Shown: positions 34,801 to 46,325 of the stretch, piece after piece | Layout: each line of letters begins with the position of its first letter | Numbering within the stretch: the first letter of the stretch is position 1 | Source: Monocercomonoides exilis | Lineage: Eukaryota > Preaxostyla > Oxymonadida > Polymastigidae | Assembly (NCBI GenBank): GCA_001643675.2 | Contig: LSRY02000035.1 | Span: forward strand, 682,001-746,000 | Length of the DNA: 64,000 nt | Direction of reading: 5' to 3' | Program-made: the position numbers and the translations under genes | The notes under the pieces: generated by a model | Seen by the model: the letters and a program-made list of their open reading frames with translations, nothing else | What the model was told of the DNA's origin: nothing | Database searches by the model: none

Positions 34801-37800
34801 ATGTGAATGAGTGTGATGTGAGTGATGTTCATGATTGTGTTGTGATTGTCCTTGAAGCGCATCTTCAGGGATTCCATTCATTTGCTCCATGTTTCTTCTT
34901 CTGCTTCTCCTTCTCCTCCTTCTTTCTTCCTCTTTCTTCTTCTTTTCCTCATCCTCATCTTCGATCACCCGATATGAAGGCGTGACTAGAAGAGTTCCAC
35001 CAGACTGATCCAACATTGGCGGCGGAGGAGGAGGCAGCACCTGAGAGAGAGGGAGAGACGGAGAAATAGAAAGAGAAGAAGACGGAGAAATAGAAAAAGA
35101 GCCAGAGCCAGAGGCAGAATACAGAGTGTTCAATACAGCTGTGGTGTGTCTGTGCATACGCGGCGTCAGTTGAGGAGGCAGGTCATACACAAATGGATTG
35201 TCATCTCTGATGATGGGAGTGTGGCTGACTGTTCTGTGCTGCCTCGTCTGTGGTGTCTTCATTGGAGTGTTGTTGCTGCTATTGCTGTTACTGTTGATGT
35301 TCTTTACCCCTGCTGCTGCTGATGATGATGATGACGATGATGGAGGAGGAGGTGGTGGTGAAGGTGTAAGGCCACTCCAGAAGGCATCTGCATATGAGCC
35401 ATCTTTCGAATCATCAGCTTCAAAAATTCTCTTTTCATGAGCTTCTTTCTCTTTCTCTCTTTCCCTTTCTCTTTCTCTCTCCTTCTCCCTCTCTCTCTCT
35501 GCCCCCAGCATCATCCTCTCTATCTGATGCTGGCTGCTCCTCAGTGACCTCACAGGCGATATTTCTGAGCTGTCGCTTCTTTTCGCCTTGTCTCCAGCCA
35601 AAAACGTCTGAGAAAAGAGATGGCTGGCATTGAGGAAGGCTTCGCTGTCATATCTTGCTCTTTCAAGTGCGATGTGGATGGCTGATGCTTCGGCAGAGAG
35701 GACAGACGAAGTGAGTGAAGAGGAAGAAATAGAAGAAGAAGAAGAAGAAGAAGAGGAAGAGGAATATGATGATATGTATGGATTGAGTGGGGTGGATAAC
35801 GACATGCTTGAGGGAGAGAGAGAAAGAGAATGAGTGAAGTGAGAGGAAGAAGGAGAGGCTGTTGGTGAATATGGAATGGCTGATGAACTGTCTCTGTTTC
35901 CTCTTCCATCAACTGCTCCAAATGGAGAAGAAGAAGAGGACGATGACATGAATGAAGGAGAAGAGGCAAAGGAAGGTGAAACAGCAGCAGCAGAGGAAGA
36001 GCAGTGAGTGAGGGTGGAATATGAAAGAGAAGGAGAGATAGAGCGACGTGAGCGGCGAGAAGGAGAAGAAGGAGAAGCAACTAAAGAAGAAGAAGATGAC
36101 GACGACGACGACGACGATGACAAGGAAGAAGAAGCAGAAGAAGTTGCAGAAGCAACCGCAGCAGATGTGACCGAAGTCAAAAACGGAGACTGGAAAGAGA
36201 GAGGAAGCACAGAAGCAGCAATGGATGAGGCAGCGTCTCTTTGTGGAGTGGACAAAGCGATGTCTCCATTGGCAAGCATTCCAGAGGGAGAGAGAGGAGG
36301 AGGGAGAGAAGGAACAAAGAGGGCACTCCGTTTGAGAAGAGAAGAAGGAATAGGGCCACGCTTTTTGGGGGGGTTGGAGGAGGATTTGCGAGAGTGAGAA
36401 GAGGAGGAGGAAGAGGAGGAGGAAGAAGAAGAAGAAGATTTTGGATAAGACTGATATGAAATAGAAGAAGGAGAGGAGGAGGATGATGATGATGAAGATG
36501 AAGAGGAAGAAGAGGAGGAGGAAGAAGAAGGCATAAACAGTGTCTGATAGATTGACTGCATTCTCCTTCTTCTTTTCACTGCTGGTTTCTTCTTCTTCAC
36601 AGGAGCACTTTCAGATGGAGTGTTTGCATCAGATGAAGAGACGCCTGCATTTGAGAGTGAAGAGGAATCTTGTGAGGAAGGGAGGAAAGAAAAGGGGAGG
36701 AAGAAAGAAGAGGAATGGAGGAGAGGAAGAGGAGGAGGTTCGATTGAAGAAAGAAGAGGTGATTTGGATAATGAAAGTGATGATGAAATGGAAGCAGTAG
36801 TGGATGTGAGCTGAGGATGAGGTGAAGAAGAAGAAGAAGAAGAAGGAAGGTTTGATGTATTTGTTGTGTCTGTTGAAGTGAGTGGAGTGCTGTTGATGAG
36901 AATGTGAGGTGAAGAGGAGGAAGAAGAAGATGATGATGATGATGATGATGAAATGGAAGAGGCTTGAATTTTTTCTGTTTCTGGAGAAAGAAAAGGGGAA
37001 GAAGGAGAAAGAAAATCAGTCGAAGAGGAAGAAGAAGAAGAGGAAGAAGAAGATGATGAGGAGGAGGAAGAGGAAGTTGATGATGCTGTTGATGAAGATG
37101 ATGAAGATGAAGCAGAAGCATCTGCATTCAATCCATTTTTCTTCGCATTTTGAGCATCATCAGCTGTTTGTTTCGTGTGTCTGTCTGCATCAAACAGCAC
37201 AATTTTCTCCTTCAGCTTTGCCAGCGCCAGCAGAGAAGACAAAGAAGATTGCATTTCTTCTTTGCTCAGCTGCTCTTTTGCAGTGGGGTTTCCTTTCCAC
37301 ACAAGTGACGCCTTCTTTATTCGCTTTGGACGAAGACGTGATTGAGAAGAAGAGGAAGAGGAAGAAGAAGAATTTTTCGTTTTTTGTGATGTCTTTTCTG
37401 TTGAATGAGTGTTTTGTGAATGATGATGGACTCTTTTCTCTGTGTTTTGGCGAGAATTGGTTGAAGGAGAGGAAGAAAAGCCAAAAGATGAAGATGAAGA
37501 TGAAGATGATGAAGCAGAAGCAGAAGAGGAAGAATCGATATTCATTGTAACAGAAGAAGGAGACAAGGAAGAAGAGGAAGAAGAAGAAGAGACAGCCAAG
37601 AAATCAACAGGAGAGGAAGAAGAGATTCCAGGGACGAAAGAAGAGCCAGCAGAAGCTGTGACTCCGTTGGATTTGAACTGGATGTCTGGAACGGTGTCTT
37701 TCAGCTGGAGAGGAAGGCGGATGTGGCGGTGGGGGCGGTTCTGCGCATAGGGAGTGAGAGGAGAGGAAGAGGAAGAAGAAGAGGAGGAGGAAGAAGAAGA

Positions 37801-40502
37801 AGAAGATGATGATGATGATGATGAAGAAGAAGAAGGTGATGACAATGATAATGATGATGGAGCAAAAGTTATGATGGGGTGATCAATCATGTCTGTTGTG
37901 TTTGAAGCAGCAGAAAGGATTGTATCTGATGGCTTTGAAGAAAGAACAGAGGAAGAAGAAGATGAAGAAGAATTGGTCGCTTCATTTGAAAGAGATAGAG
38001 ATGATGAAGGAATATCTGCTTCCATCGCAATAGATGAAGGAGAAATTGCATTGTCAGAAGAAGAAGAAGAAGAAGAAGAAGAAGAAGAAGAAGAAGGAAG
38101 AACATTTGGCACAGTTATTGTTTTATCTTCTTCTTCTTTTCCCAATTTTATTTGATTCTCTTCCTTTTTAACAGAAATATTGCTGTCCTCTTTCATCTCA
38201 CTTTTCATTTGTTCAGTCAATCCAGAGCTGATCAGCACATCTGGTTCCATTTTGACAGCTTCTGCTGACTCGTTCTCTGCTCTCTTGTCAGAAGAGAATG
38301 CGATCATTTGTGACGCTGTGGCTGAAGCAACTGCGGAATTATCTTCCAAAACAGAAGAAGAAGAAGAAGAAGTTGAAGCAAAAGACGAAGATGGAATAGT
38401 TTTCTTCAAAGAAGCCATTTTTTTCTGTCCTCTTCTTCCGCTTTTCTCCTTTTCTCTTTCCTTTTCCTGTTCCTTCATCTTTTCCCTCTCCATCTCCCTC
38501 GTTTTCTCTCTCATCCTCTCCCTCTCCTTCTCCATCTCCCTCTCCTTCCTCGCCTCCTCTCTGCTCTCCTGACTCGCCAGGTTCTGCACATACCTCTTCA
38601 GCACAGCAATCGCCTCATCGACTGTGATTATCCCCAGCAGAATGTGCGACAGAAGGCGCCAGGACTCCACATCAGGTGCAGCTGCTGTCCAGAAGAGAAT
38701 CAGCTGTAAAGGGAAATTCACTGAAAATGGATGGAAGGTGCATTGGTTGGTGGTTGTTGTGTGGATAGCGTGGTTATTGCTGATTGTGAATGGATGTGTG
38801 GATGTTTGTGATGTCGAATGATCCATTTCGAATGAAGATGCTGATGAAGTTTGAATTTCTCCTGTTTCTGGTATTTCTTTTATTTCGTATATGTCTTTTT
38901 CTTCTTCTTTTATTTCTTTTTCCTTTTTCTCTTGTGCTTCATCTGTCATTTGTTGGATCATTATTTCTTTGTTTGCTTTTTCATTTGTTTCTTCGTTCAC
39001 TTCTTTTCTATTATTAACATCATCCTCTTCATCATTGTGTATCAAACTATCTGTTTTGTCATCCTTTTCAAGTTCGTCGAATTTCATTGTTTCCTTTGTT
39101 TCTTCCATTTCTTCTTTCTTCTGTTGAACTTGTTCATTTACAGATGCTTCTATGTTGGATGAAGTATTCTCAATTTCCATTTTAATCGAAGGCTCGGTTG
39201 GATTTGTGGAAGCAGAGGAAGTTGAAGCGGGTAATAAAACGGAAGGTGTGGTTGATGCAATTGATGGAGATTCTGAAGAAGATTGTGTATTCATAACAGC
39301 ATCATTTGAGGAAGAAGTAGAAGAGGAAGAAGAAGAAGAAGAAGAAGAAGAAGAAGAAATATCATTCTCTTTGTTGCTTTCTTCATCTATTTCTTTGCAG
39401 ATGAACGTGTCTTTGCGCGGAAATCGCGACAAGCGAGGCACAAACATCAGCATATTCTGCCTCAAAAAAGGAGAAGTGAAAGAAGCTGGCATAAATCGGC
39501 GGTTGAACAAGGAGCACCCGTTTTTTGGTGACACATACAGATACGACGATGGGAAATTGGCAGAAAATGCTGTTTGTGCATTTCTGCTGAATGTATCTGA
39601 TGGATGGATTGAAGCAGTTGGAAGTGCTTTTGTTGGGTTTACTGGTTGCATAGATGATGAAGGAAATGTTGCTAAGACAGAAGAATCAGAGGAAGCCAGA
39701 GAAGTTGGTGCAGGCTTAGGAATTGCCAAAGAAGGAGATGAAAAAGATGATGATGATGTCGCAGGTTGGTGCTGAGATGTTGTGTGAATAGTTTTTTCTT
39801 TATTTTTCACTGTGTTAATAAGAGATGGAGAAACAAATGCAGGTAAAGGAACGTTTGACAAGGAAGGATAAGAAGAAAAATGAAAATTCGATAACGGCAT
39901 TGGGGCCATTGGCTTAAAGCGCACAGGCTCTTCATTTCCTTTTGATTTAATAGAAGGGTTGTAAAGCACATAATATCCAGAATCTAAAATATTTGATATG
40001 TCAAAAAAATGATGAAACAAATCAAAATAAATCGGAAACAATTCGACAAATTTTAAGGTTATTGTATCTTATATATATAAATGCATACCATTTAAACGAT
40101 ATAGCGGATGATATAATCCTTTGGCTTTACAAGCCAGGGATGTCAAACTGCAAGCTTCCAATTTATCATCAGTATTTCGTAGATTCGGATCTTTCGGTAA
40201 AAATAGATAAAAGTATAATGTCAATAAATTACTCTTGAACGCAAAAATTAAAGCAATGATTTGAGCAAACCCGAAATATCTTGATTATCATTATCTTTTT
40301 TGGTTGACAATAGCCTATCAAGCCTCTTGATTTGAATTGCTAAATACTGTTGGCGTATTAAAATCCTTTTAACGTACGATGGAAGAGAAGTGCAATCAAT
40401 CAGGTCCAAGGCACTTTTCGGTAATTCTATGACTTTTTGTGAATTTTCGGATTTCATTCGTTGTTTTGGCTTCTGATGGGAATCAGATAAATCATTTATC
40501 AT
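22840..40502 (-). CDS. Giant serine-rich probable nuclear protein, 5825 residues
   Basis: Three exons: 40502-40271, 40190-40089 and 39983-22840. Total 17478 bases, TGA stop. Introns are 80 and 105 bases (donors GTTTGC and GTATGC; acceptors CGAAAG and ATTTTAG); both junctions are phase 1 and join DIS to DPNLRN and YRLN to DSGYYV. The ORF that starts at 40041 in the last exon uses TTG, so it is not the start. Most of the protein is homopolymer-like Ser runs with acidic, Lys/Glu, His and Pro stretches. Ordered-looking islands occur near residues 1-160, 537-585 (FWTAAAPDVESWRLL), 4130-4280, 4440-4495 (CPFC pair), 4750-4790 (FWGKWLECLF) and 4950-5000. An AT-hook (KKRRGRPRKIP, about 2829) and many basic clusters suggest chromatin or nuclear localisation. 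I recognise no enzyme or named family. It shares a promoter region with UTP18. Confidence 0.82.
34722..34850 (-). other. Histidine-rich tract in the giant protein
   Basis: This part of the giant protein encodes about 25 histidines alternating with Ser, Thr and Gln (HHSHHTHSHTHSHSHHQ). Such tracts can bind metal ions or target nuclear speckles in other proteins; the role here is unknown. Confidence 0.8.
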
Positions 40503-40747
40503 TCTATCAAAAGAATCTTAAAATGATCGGTCTTGAATATGATTACCCACAGTAGAAAAAAATCAAATGTTCCGCAATAAGATCTCTTCAAAAAATGAAA
40601 AATCCTAAATATTTGTCCTGGGATATGGACGCAAAAGTATTTAAGAAAGATATAATCAAACTGTTTTGCAGGTTGTTTTGCCTATTTCCCGAGTAAAAAA
40701 TAGATCTTTATGATCAGAAATAATTCGATCATTAACCATTTATCACA
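40503..40747. promoter_or_regulatory. Head-to-head promoter region, giant gene and UTP18
   Basis: 245 bases separate the ATG of the giant serine-rich gene (minus) from the ATG of UTP18 (plus). Both promoters must lie here, overlap into coding sequence, or be shared. The sequence is AT-rich; I see no convincing TATA box or named initiator. Confidence 0.6.
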
Positions 40748-42785
40748 ATGTTCGAAGAAGAGGCGGAACTTTCTGCAGCGCTTTTTGGTGGCACTGCGGT
40801 GAAAAGAACAAAACAAACCAAATGGAATGAAAATGCCATGAAGGAAGATGAATATGAGTCAAATGATGAAGAGTGGAAACAAGAACTTCGAAGGAGATAC
40901 AGAGTTGATGCTCCAATTCCCAAAGATCCTGACGATACGATTTTGATAGATACAAAAAAAAATTTACGTACAAGAAAGCTTTCGTATGGCATGCGTGATA
41001 AAAAAGTGACGGTATCAATGTTTATTCAAAAGCTAAGAGAACAATTTCTTCGAATTCATGCTCTTCCTCGATGGGCCCTTCCTGATGAAGAAGGGCAAGA
41101 TAGCGATGAAGTTTCTCCTTTGACAGGTTTTTATTTTGATTGAAACTTTATGATTGTCTTTATTTGCCTGTTTATTTTTATTTTCATTTTTGATATAAAT
41201 TTTCAGATCTTCTTTCGTCTGCAGAGTCATTGGTATCAAAAACAACAACAGGATTCACAGGAAAATCTTCTGGAAAACCACTTCCAAGTGGATATATTAG
41301 TATTCGGGGTGTTCCTGATGCAAATCGGTCAAAACCATCTTCAGTTTGAATTGATTTAAAATGATCAATATTGATTTTGAATTTTTTTCATAGACTCGCA
41401 TCAACACTGTGCAATTTCATCCAAATGGACAGCTTTTTATTTGTGGTGGTGCGAATCAATCACTTGATCTGTTTCAGATCAATGGTCACGATAATCCTCA
41501 CTTCCACACTTTGCAATTCCGCTCATTTCCAGTCATGTCATCAGCATTCACGTCGGATGGAAAATACATTATCATTTCCTCAACTAAGCATCACTACTTT
41601 CTGCACGACATTGCGGCTCAGCAGACGCAGGCTGTATCTGATTGGGGAAGGATGATTCCAGAACTGTTTGCTGCTCTATTTTTTTATATAAAAATTATTT
41701 TATTATTTTTCTTATTTCAAAACAATCATCATCAATTAAATATTTTATCACCTGCAATGAATTGATTGATATTTCTATATCATCCTTTAGGAAAGGAATG
41801 GAGCCTCCTCCCTTGTCAACTCTGGTTGCACCAACTTTCATCTCGTCTTCTGAAAATCAACCCGTTTGATTTATTTTTGATGCTCAACTGAATGATTTTT
41901 AATTTTCTTTCTTTCTTTCTTTCTTTCTTTTCTCATGAACGACGATTCTTCATACCAACGCAATTATTATTTAAAAATAATTATTTTGAAATTTCTATTT
42001 CTTATTTTTCACTTCAGTTCTTCTTTTTCCTTGGTGATGGTGGGTATATTTATCTGATGTCCCAGCAGTCTCATCAGTGTGTGAATGCTGTGCGTGTCAA
42101 CGGCGATGTCTCCTGTGGCTGCTTCATCAACAGCCAGCAGATAGCACTTGGTGTGAATGAGGGAAGAGTGAATGTACTGGACATTCGAATGATGGGAGGA
42201 AAGAGAGGAAGTGGTAGCGGGGGAATAAACGACTCTTCGGTGAGGTGCTTCGACTCTGACTTGTTTGTTGATCAAGGTGGAATTGGCAATGCAGTGACAG
42301 CTATTGCCGCCTCACCTAATGGCAAATATCTGGCTACAGGTACTGAATCTGGGCATGTGGCACTGTATGACTGGGAGTCGAGGGTGAAAGAATATCATGA
42401 CGAATCTTCATTGTCATCATCATCATCTTCTTCTTCTTCTTCTTCTTCCCCTTCCTCTGCATTCTCCACCTCTCTCAAGCCAAAGGGACCACCAGTTGTC
42501 CACGAATTCGACAATCTCCGCACTTCTGTCACGCATCTGCTCTTCAACCACACTTCTGAGCTGCTTCTCTCAAACTCTGCCTCCAATGCCTCTACCTCAG
42601 CCACTGCACCGTTCCGTCTGTCGCACGTGGAGTCTGCCTCTGTCTTCTCCAACTGGCCGAAGCAGACCACGCCGTTCTCACTCTGCACAGCTGCTGCCTT
42701 CTCACCACACTCGGGATACATGGCAGTGGGCACGAAGAAGGGGAGGGTGCTGCTGTACAGACTGAATCACTTCAAGAACACATGA
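40748..42785 (+). CDS. UTP18: UTP18, WD40 subunit of the small-subunit processome
   Basis: Five exons: 40748-41126, 41207-41343, 41394-41665, 41791-41863 and 42018-42785, for 542 residues (human about 556), TGA stop. All junctions keep the frame; donors are GTTTTT, GTTTGA, GTTTGC and GTTTGA, acceptors TTTCAG, TCATAG, CTTTAG and TTCAG. The N terminus has the UTP18 signature AALFGG and a helix ending HALPRWAL. The WD40 part aligns with family landmarks: INTVQFHPNGQLFICGG, SLFQINGHDNP, GDGGYIYLM, GKYLATGTESGHVALYD, SVTHLLFNHTSELLL and the terminal FSPHSGYMAVGTKKGRVLLYRL. UTP18 acts in the nucleolus within the U3 snoRNP/UTP-B module for 18S rRNA processing. A Ser run (about 12 residues) sits in the loop before the VHEFDN strand. 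Exon 4 is the least certain. Confidence 0.93.
41911..41935 (+). repeat. CTTT microsatellite in UTP18 intron 4
   Basis: TTTC/CTTT repeated about six times on the sense strand within the 41864-42017 intron, upstream of the acceptor. It adds to the polypyrimidine content of the intron. Confidence 0.85.
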
Positions 42786-43245
42786 GAGAGGAATATGCGT
42801 ATTTCTGTGAATGTGTGTGTGAATGTATATGATTGGGAAAGGATGTGAAAAAAGAATATTATTTGATTTTTCATATGTGAAACAGTAGATCTCTTTTGTG
42901 TTCTTGTACAGTTCAAAAGAATTCACTTCACAAAGCAAGGCATAAGGAGAATATTTGCTGTTTTATTCATATGAACATATACAAAAAAAAATAACGAAAA
43001 TTTTTAACATTTCAAACGCTGGATAATATTTCTTTAATTTAAAAAGAATGAAGATTGAAAAAAATTCAAAATAAAATGGCAATTTCGCTTTCAACAAAAA
43101 TCAGAATGTGGTGTGAAAGTTTATTCAATAAAAGCAAAAGATATAAAGAAATTAAAAGTGATTTGCAATGCATTGAAGAGAAAAATGAAATAATAATTGT
43201 TCTTTAAAAATAAATAAGATAAAATGAAAAATGAAAAGAAACTTT
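42786..43245. other. Convergent 3' intergenic region
   Basis: UTP18 (plus) and the NTF2-domain gene (minus) end facing each other across 460 bases. Several AATAAA-like hexamers occur (for example near 43070 and 43126). No gene is seen. Confidence 0.6.
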
Positions 43246-43917
43246 TCAATTCTTTCTTTTAGAAGCCTGCTTCTTCCTCTTTTTCTCTCTGTCTCTGAAA
43301 AACGCAAGCGTCTGCTGCAGAACAAGATCCTCTTCCCAGTCGTTGATGACAGCCTCCACTGCATTCTCCCAAATCTCCTTTTTCCAGCAGCCTTCTTCTT
43401 GTTTGCTTCCTTCACTGCTTTTAATGACTTGCTCTGTGTTTCGCTTGTTCTCTCTTTCAGGGCAGAGATACAGCACTTCCACTTGCCCCCAACCAGATTT
43501 GGGGTTCGATGAATTAGAAGGCGCAGACTCCGAAAGAGAAGATTGAGGAGGCGAAGAAAGAGATGAAGTGGACAAGGAGGAGGAGGATGTGGTGGTGGTG
43601 GTGTCAGAAGAAGAAGAAGAAGAAGAATTAGGTTGCGAAGAGGAAGGAGGCAATGATGTGGTTAGTGAAGATGAAGAAGTCGTTGGAGAAGGCGAAGGAG
43701 AAGGAAAAGAATAGTCATGTGCCTTTGATGAATTTTCGTGATGTGAAATATCATTCGTAATGATCTTGCTGCAATCAGAAAGAGAGCAGGTTTTCATTTC
43801 ATCAGTCAAAGATAAAGGTGAAGAGCCAAAAGACTGTGAAGTGGCTGAATAGAAAGGAATTGTTGGTGCAACTGGTGCTGCAATTAAAGAAGAAGAAGAA
43901 GAGGAAGAGGAAGAGGA

Positions 43918-43956
<39 letters not shown>

Positions 43957-45408
43957 TTGAAAGACGGCTTCTGAATCGTTAAGCAGGTGTTGTATATTAG
44001 TTGGAGAGGAAGGTGAATAACTTGAATATGTGGATGAATTTGAAGGAGGTGATGAAGAAGAGCATGGAGGAAGAGATGGCTGGTGCATTGAAAATTCTGG
44101 AAGACACGAAGAATTTTGTGTTTGAGTGGCAAACGTAATTTCTTGAGGAAAAGACGCAACAGCCGGCATCAACGCTTCTGCTGATGGAATAACTGTCTGA
44201 GGCAATGCTCCTTGAAACATAGGAAATGTTGATGAATCCAACATCTGATTTTGATGAGTTGAAAAAGTGTCTTTCGGCTTCATGGGATGGTTTTCGATGT
44301 GAAACTTTTCGTTTCGCTCCTGTAAACCCTGCTCGGTCATTTGAGGAAAAGAATCCCTTAAGTGCTCAGGTGCTGGTGCAGTTGAATCCAAAAGATTCAT
44401 GTTTCCTGAGTTTGCTTCATCTTTTCTTTCTTCAGATTCCATTTCTTCATCAATTCTCTCGTTCCATTTTCGAAATACAAAAATATTTTTGTCTATTTCT
44501 ATCATTTTCTTCTTCAAAACCAATTCTGCCATCCAACTTTCACGAAATTCGGCTGCAAACTTGAACTTTTCACTTGCTCTAAGTTTATAAACGTGAATGT
44601 TGTTCTCAATGTTTTCTAATTCTGAAGGATCATTCACTTCTCTCTTTTCTGCCAGATTAACGTCAATATTGTTATGTGCGCTATTATAGATATGCTTTCC
44701 TTCTTTTCCTGTGAAATAAATATCTTTTTTGTTAAAAGCTTGCTGGCTAATAGAAGAAGATGTGTAATTCTGTTGCAAAAAGCAAGGCTTTAAAGATGAA
44801 AATCCGTCATTTTCAGCAAGACAAATTATAGTAGATTTTATAATCTTTGCCAATTCAGATGCAATTAGTGATTCATTTATTGCGTTGTTCGATCTTGTCG
44901 TTTCAACAATAATTCTATGCAAGTTCAAATTGAAGGTATCGATGTTTATTGCTGCATTGAAAATATCAAAGGTATCATTTTCAGATGCCCCTTTGTCGTC
45001 AAAGTTTTTGACTGAAGAAACAAGTTCGTCGAAGCGCAAAAAATAAGTTGTATCCCTTAGAATTACGAAATGATTCTTATGCTCGGATAACTCCTCGAGA
45101 AGAAATATTTGATTGAACAAAAACTCTGGATTATCACGTTTTATCATTTGTCCAAGCACAGAAACGATAATTGTCGAATTATTTTGCACAGAATGAGAAA
45201 AATGTAAATTCACTTTAATTCCAATAAATATACTTAAATTTTTCACTATTTCTTCTCTTCCTTTATATTCATTATATTTGTCTTTTTGGTAAGTAATGCG
45301 CAAAGCATTTTTTGAATATAACTTACAAGCCAAAAATGGATTCATCTCTATCCTCGAATAATATTCCCCACAGAATCGTTCCCCAAATTTTTTAAATTGA
45401 GAATTCAT
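43246..45408 (-). CDS. NTF2-like domain protein, resembles G3BP
   Basis: 720 residues, TGA stop. The first in-frame ATG is at 45406-45408 (MNSQFKKFGERFC); the frame is open a further ten codons to a TTG, so a short 5' exon is possible. Residues about 5-115 match the NTF2-like domain of G3BP: FCGEYYSRIEMNP, then YKGREEIVKNLSIF, then IIVSVLGQMIKRDNPEFLFNQIFLL and a closing TTYFLRFDE. In G3BP this domain dimerises and binds partners in stress granules. The remainder is Ser-rich low complexity with a C-terminal basic helix containing WEEDLVLQQTLAFFRDREKKRKK. No RNA-recognition motif or RGG box is visible, so RNA binding, if any, must lie elsewhere. Assignment to G3BP rather than another NTF2-fold protein is moderate. 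Confidence 0.75.
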
Positions 45409-45726
45409 GTATCTCAGAAATGCATCCCAGACATACAATTATTCACATTCAAAGTGTAAAATATAAAAAAATACCCATATTATAATTTGAAAAGATTTTT
45501 AACTCTTTGAAAAAGAATGTTTCCTTTGATTAAAATGATTCAATAATGAATAAAATAAAAAAAAGTGTAACATATCGGATCCGACTTTTTTAATAAAAAA
45601 AGCAATTTTCAACAACTATTTTGCTTTATTTTCGTTCTTTCAACGATTATTTGTTGTTTAAAATGAGTGAAAAATGTGTTTGTGTTGTGTTATAAATAAT
45701 TATTTGAAAATTGAAAATTTTTATAT

Positions 45727-46325
45727 TTACAGTGTAATTTGAAACAAAAGATCTATCACCAGCACAGAACTATCAATGTTTGTTTCACTGCTGGAATAAT
45801 TAGTGTCTATAACAATATCATCTTTATTAGCAACGTCTGATGTTATATCGTCAGTGTCATCTTCTTCTTGTATTTTCAAAGGCTCAAATTCAAAAAATCA
45901 TTCCAACTATTTGAGTTAAAATCTTCTTGAAATTCAATATTTGCAATAAAAGCAGACAAAAAATTGAAGAAGCAAACGTTGAAACACTGATTTTGGTAAG
46001 AATGTTCTCATATAGTGCCACAATCATTCGGTGAATCTTGAATAAGTCACAGTAATCATATCTTAAAAGATAATTATATGTGTTTTATTTTTGTTGTTAT
46101 AGCCAGAATCTGATAATGCTTTTTGGGAGACACACTCATTACTCATTATCGTTGACACTTTTTAAAATATGAGATTGAATAATCAGATGCAAATAATTTC
46201 TATTTCTTTATTTTTCAATCCATATCATTTTTTCTGAACTGTTCCATCTTGTTTCCTCTCAATGACTCCAAAAACCGATTGCTCTCGTTTGGAGCACCCT
46301 CTTGTGCACTTTCTCCATTATTAAA
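45727..46325 (-). pseudogene. Two short coding remnants
   Basis: Two pieces read like protein amid AT-rich DNA. 46325-46215 gives NGESAQEGAPNESNRFLESL and ends in TGA. 45996-45727 gives FLSAFIANIEFQEDF, then needs a one-base shift in a run of T to continue as FEFEPLKIQEEDDTDDI, ending in TAA. I do not recognise the family. They may be ends of decayed genes or unlinked exons. Confidence 0.35.
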
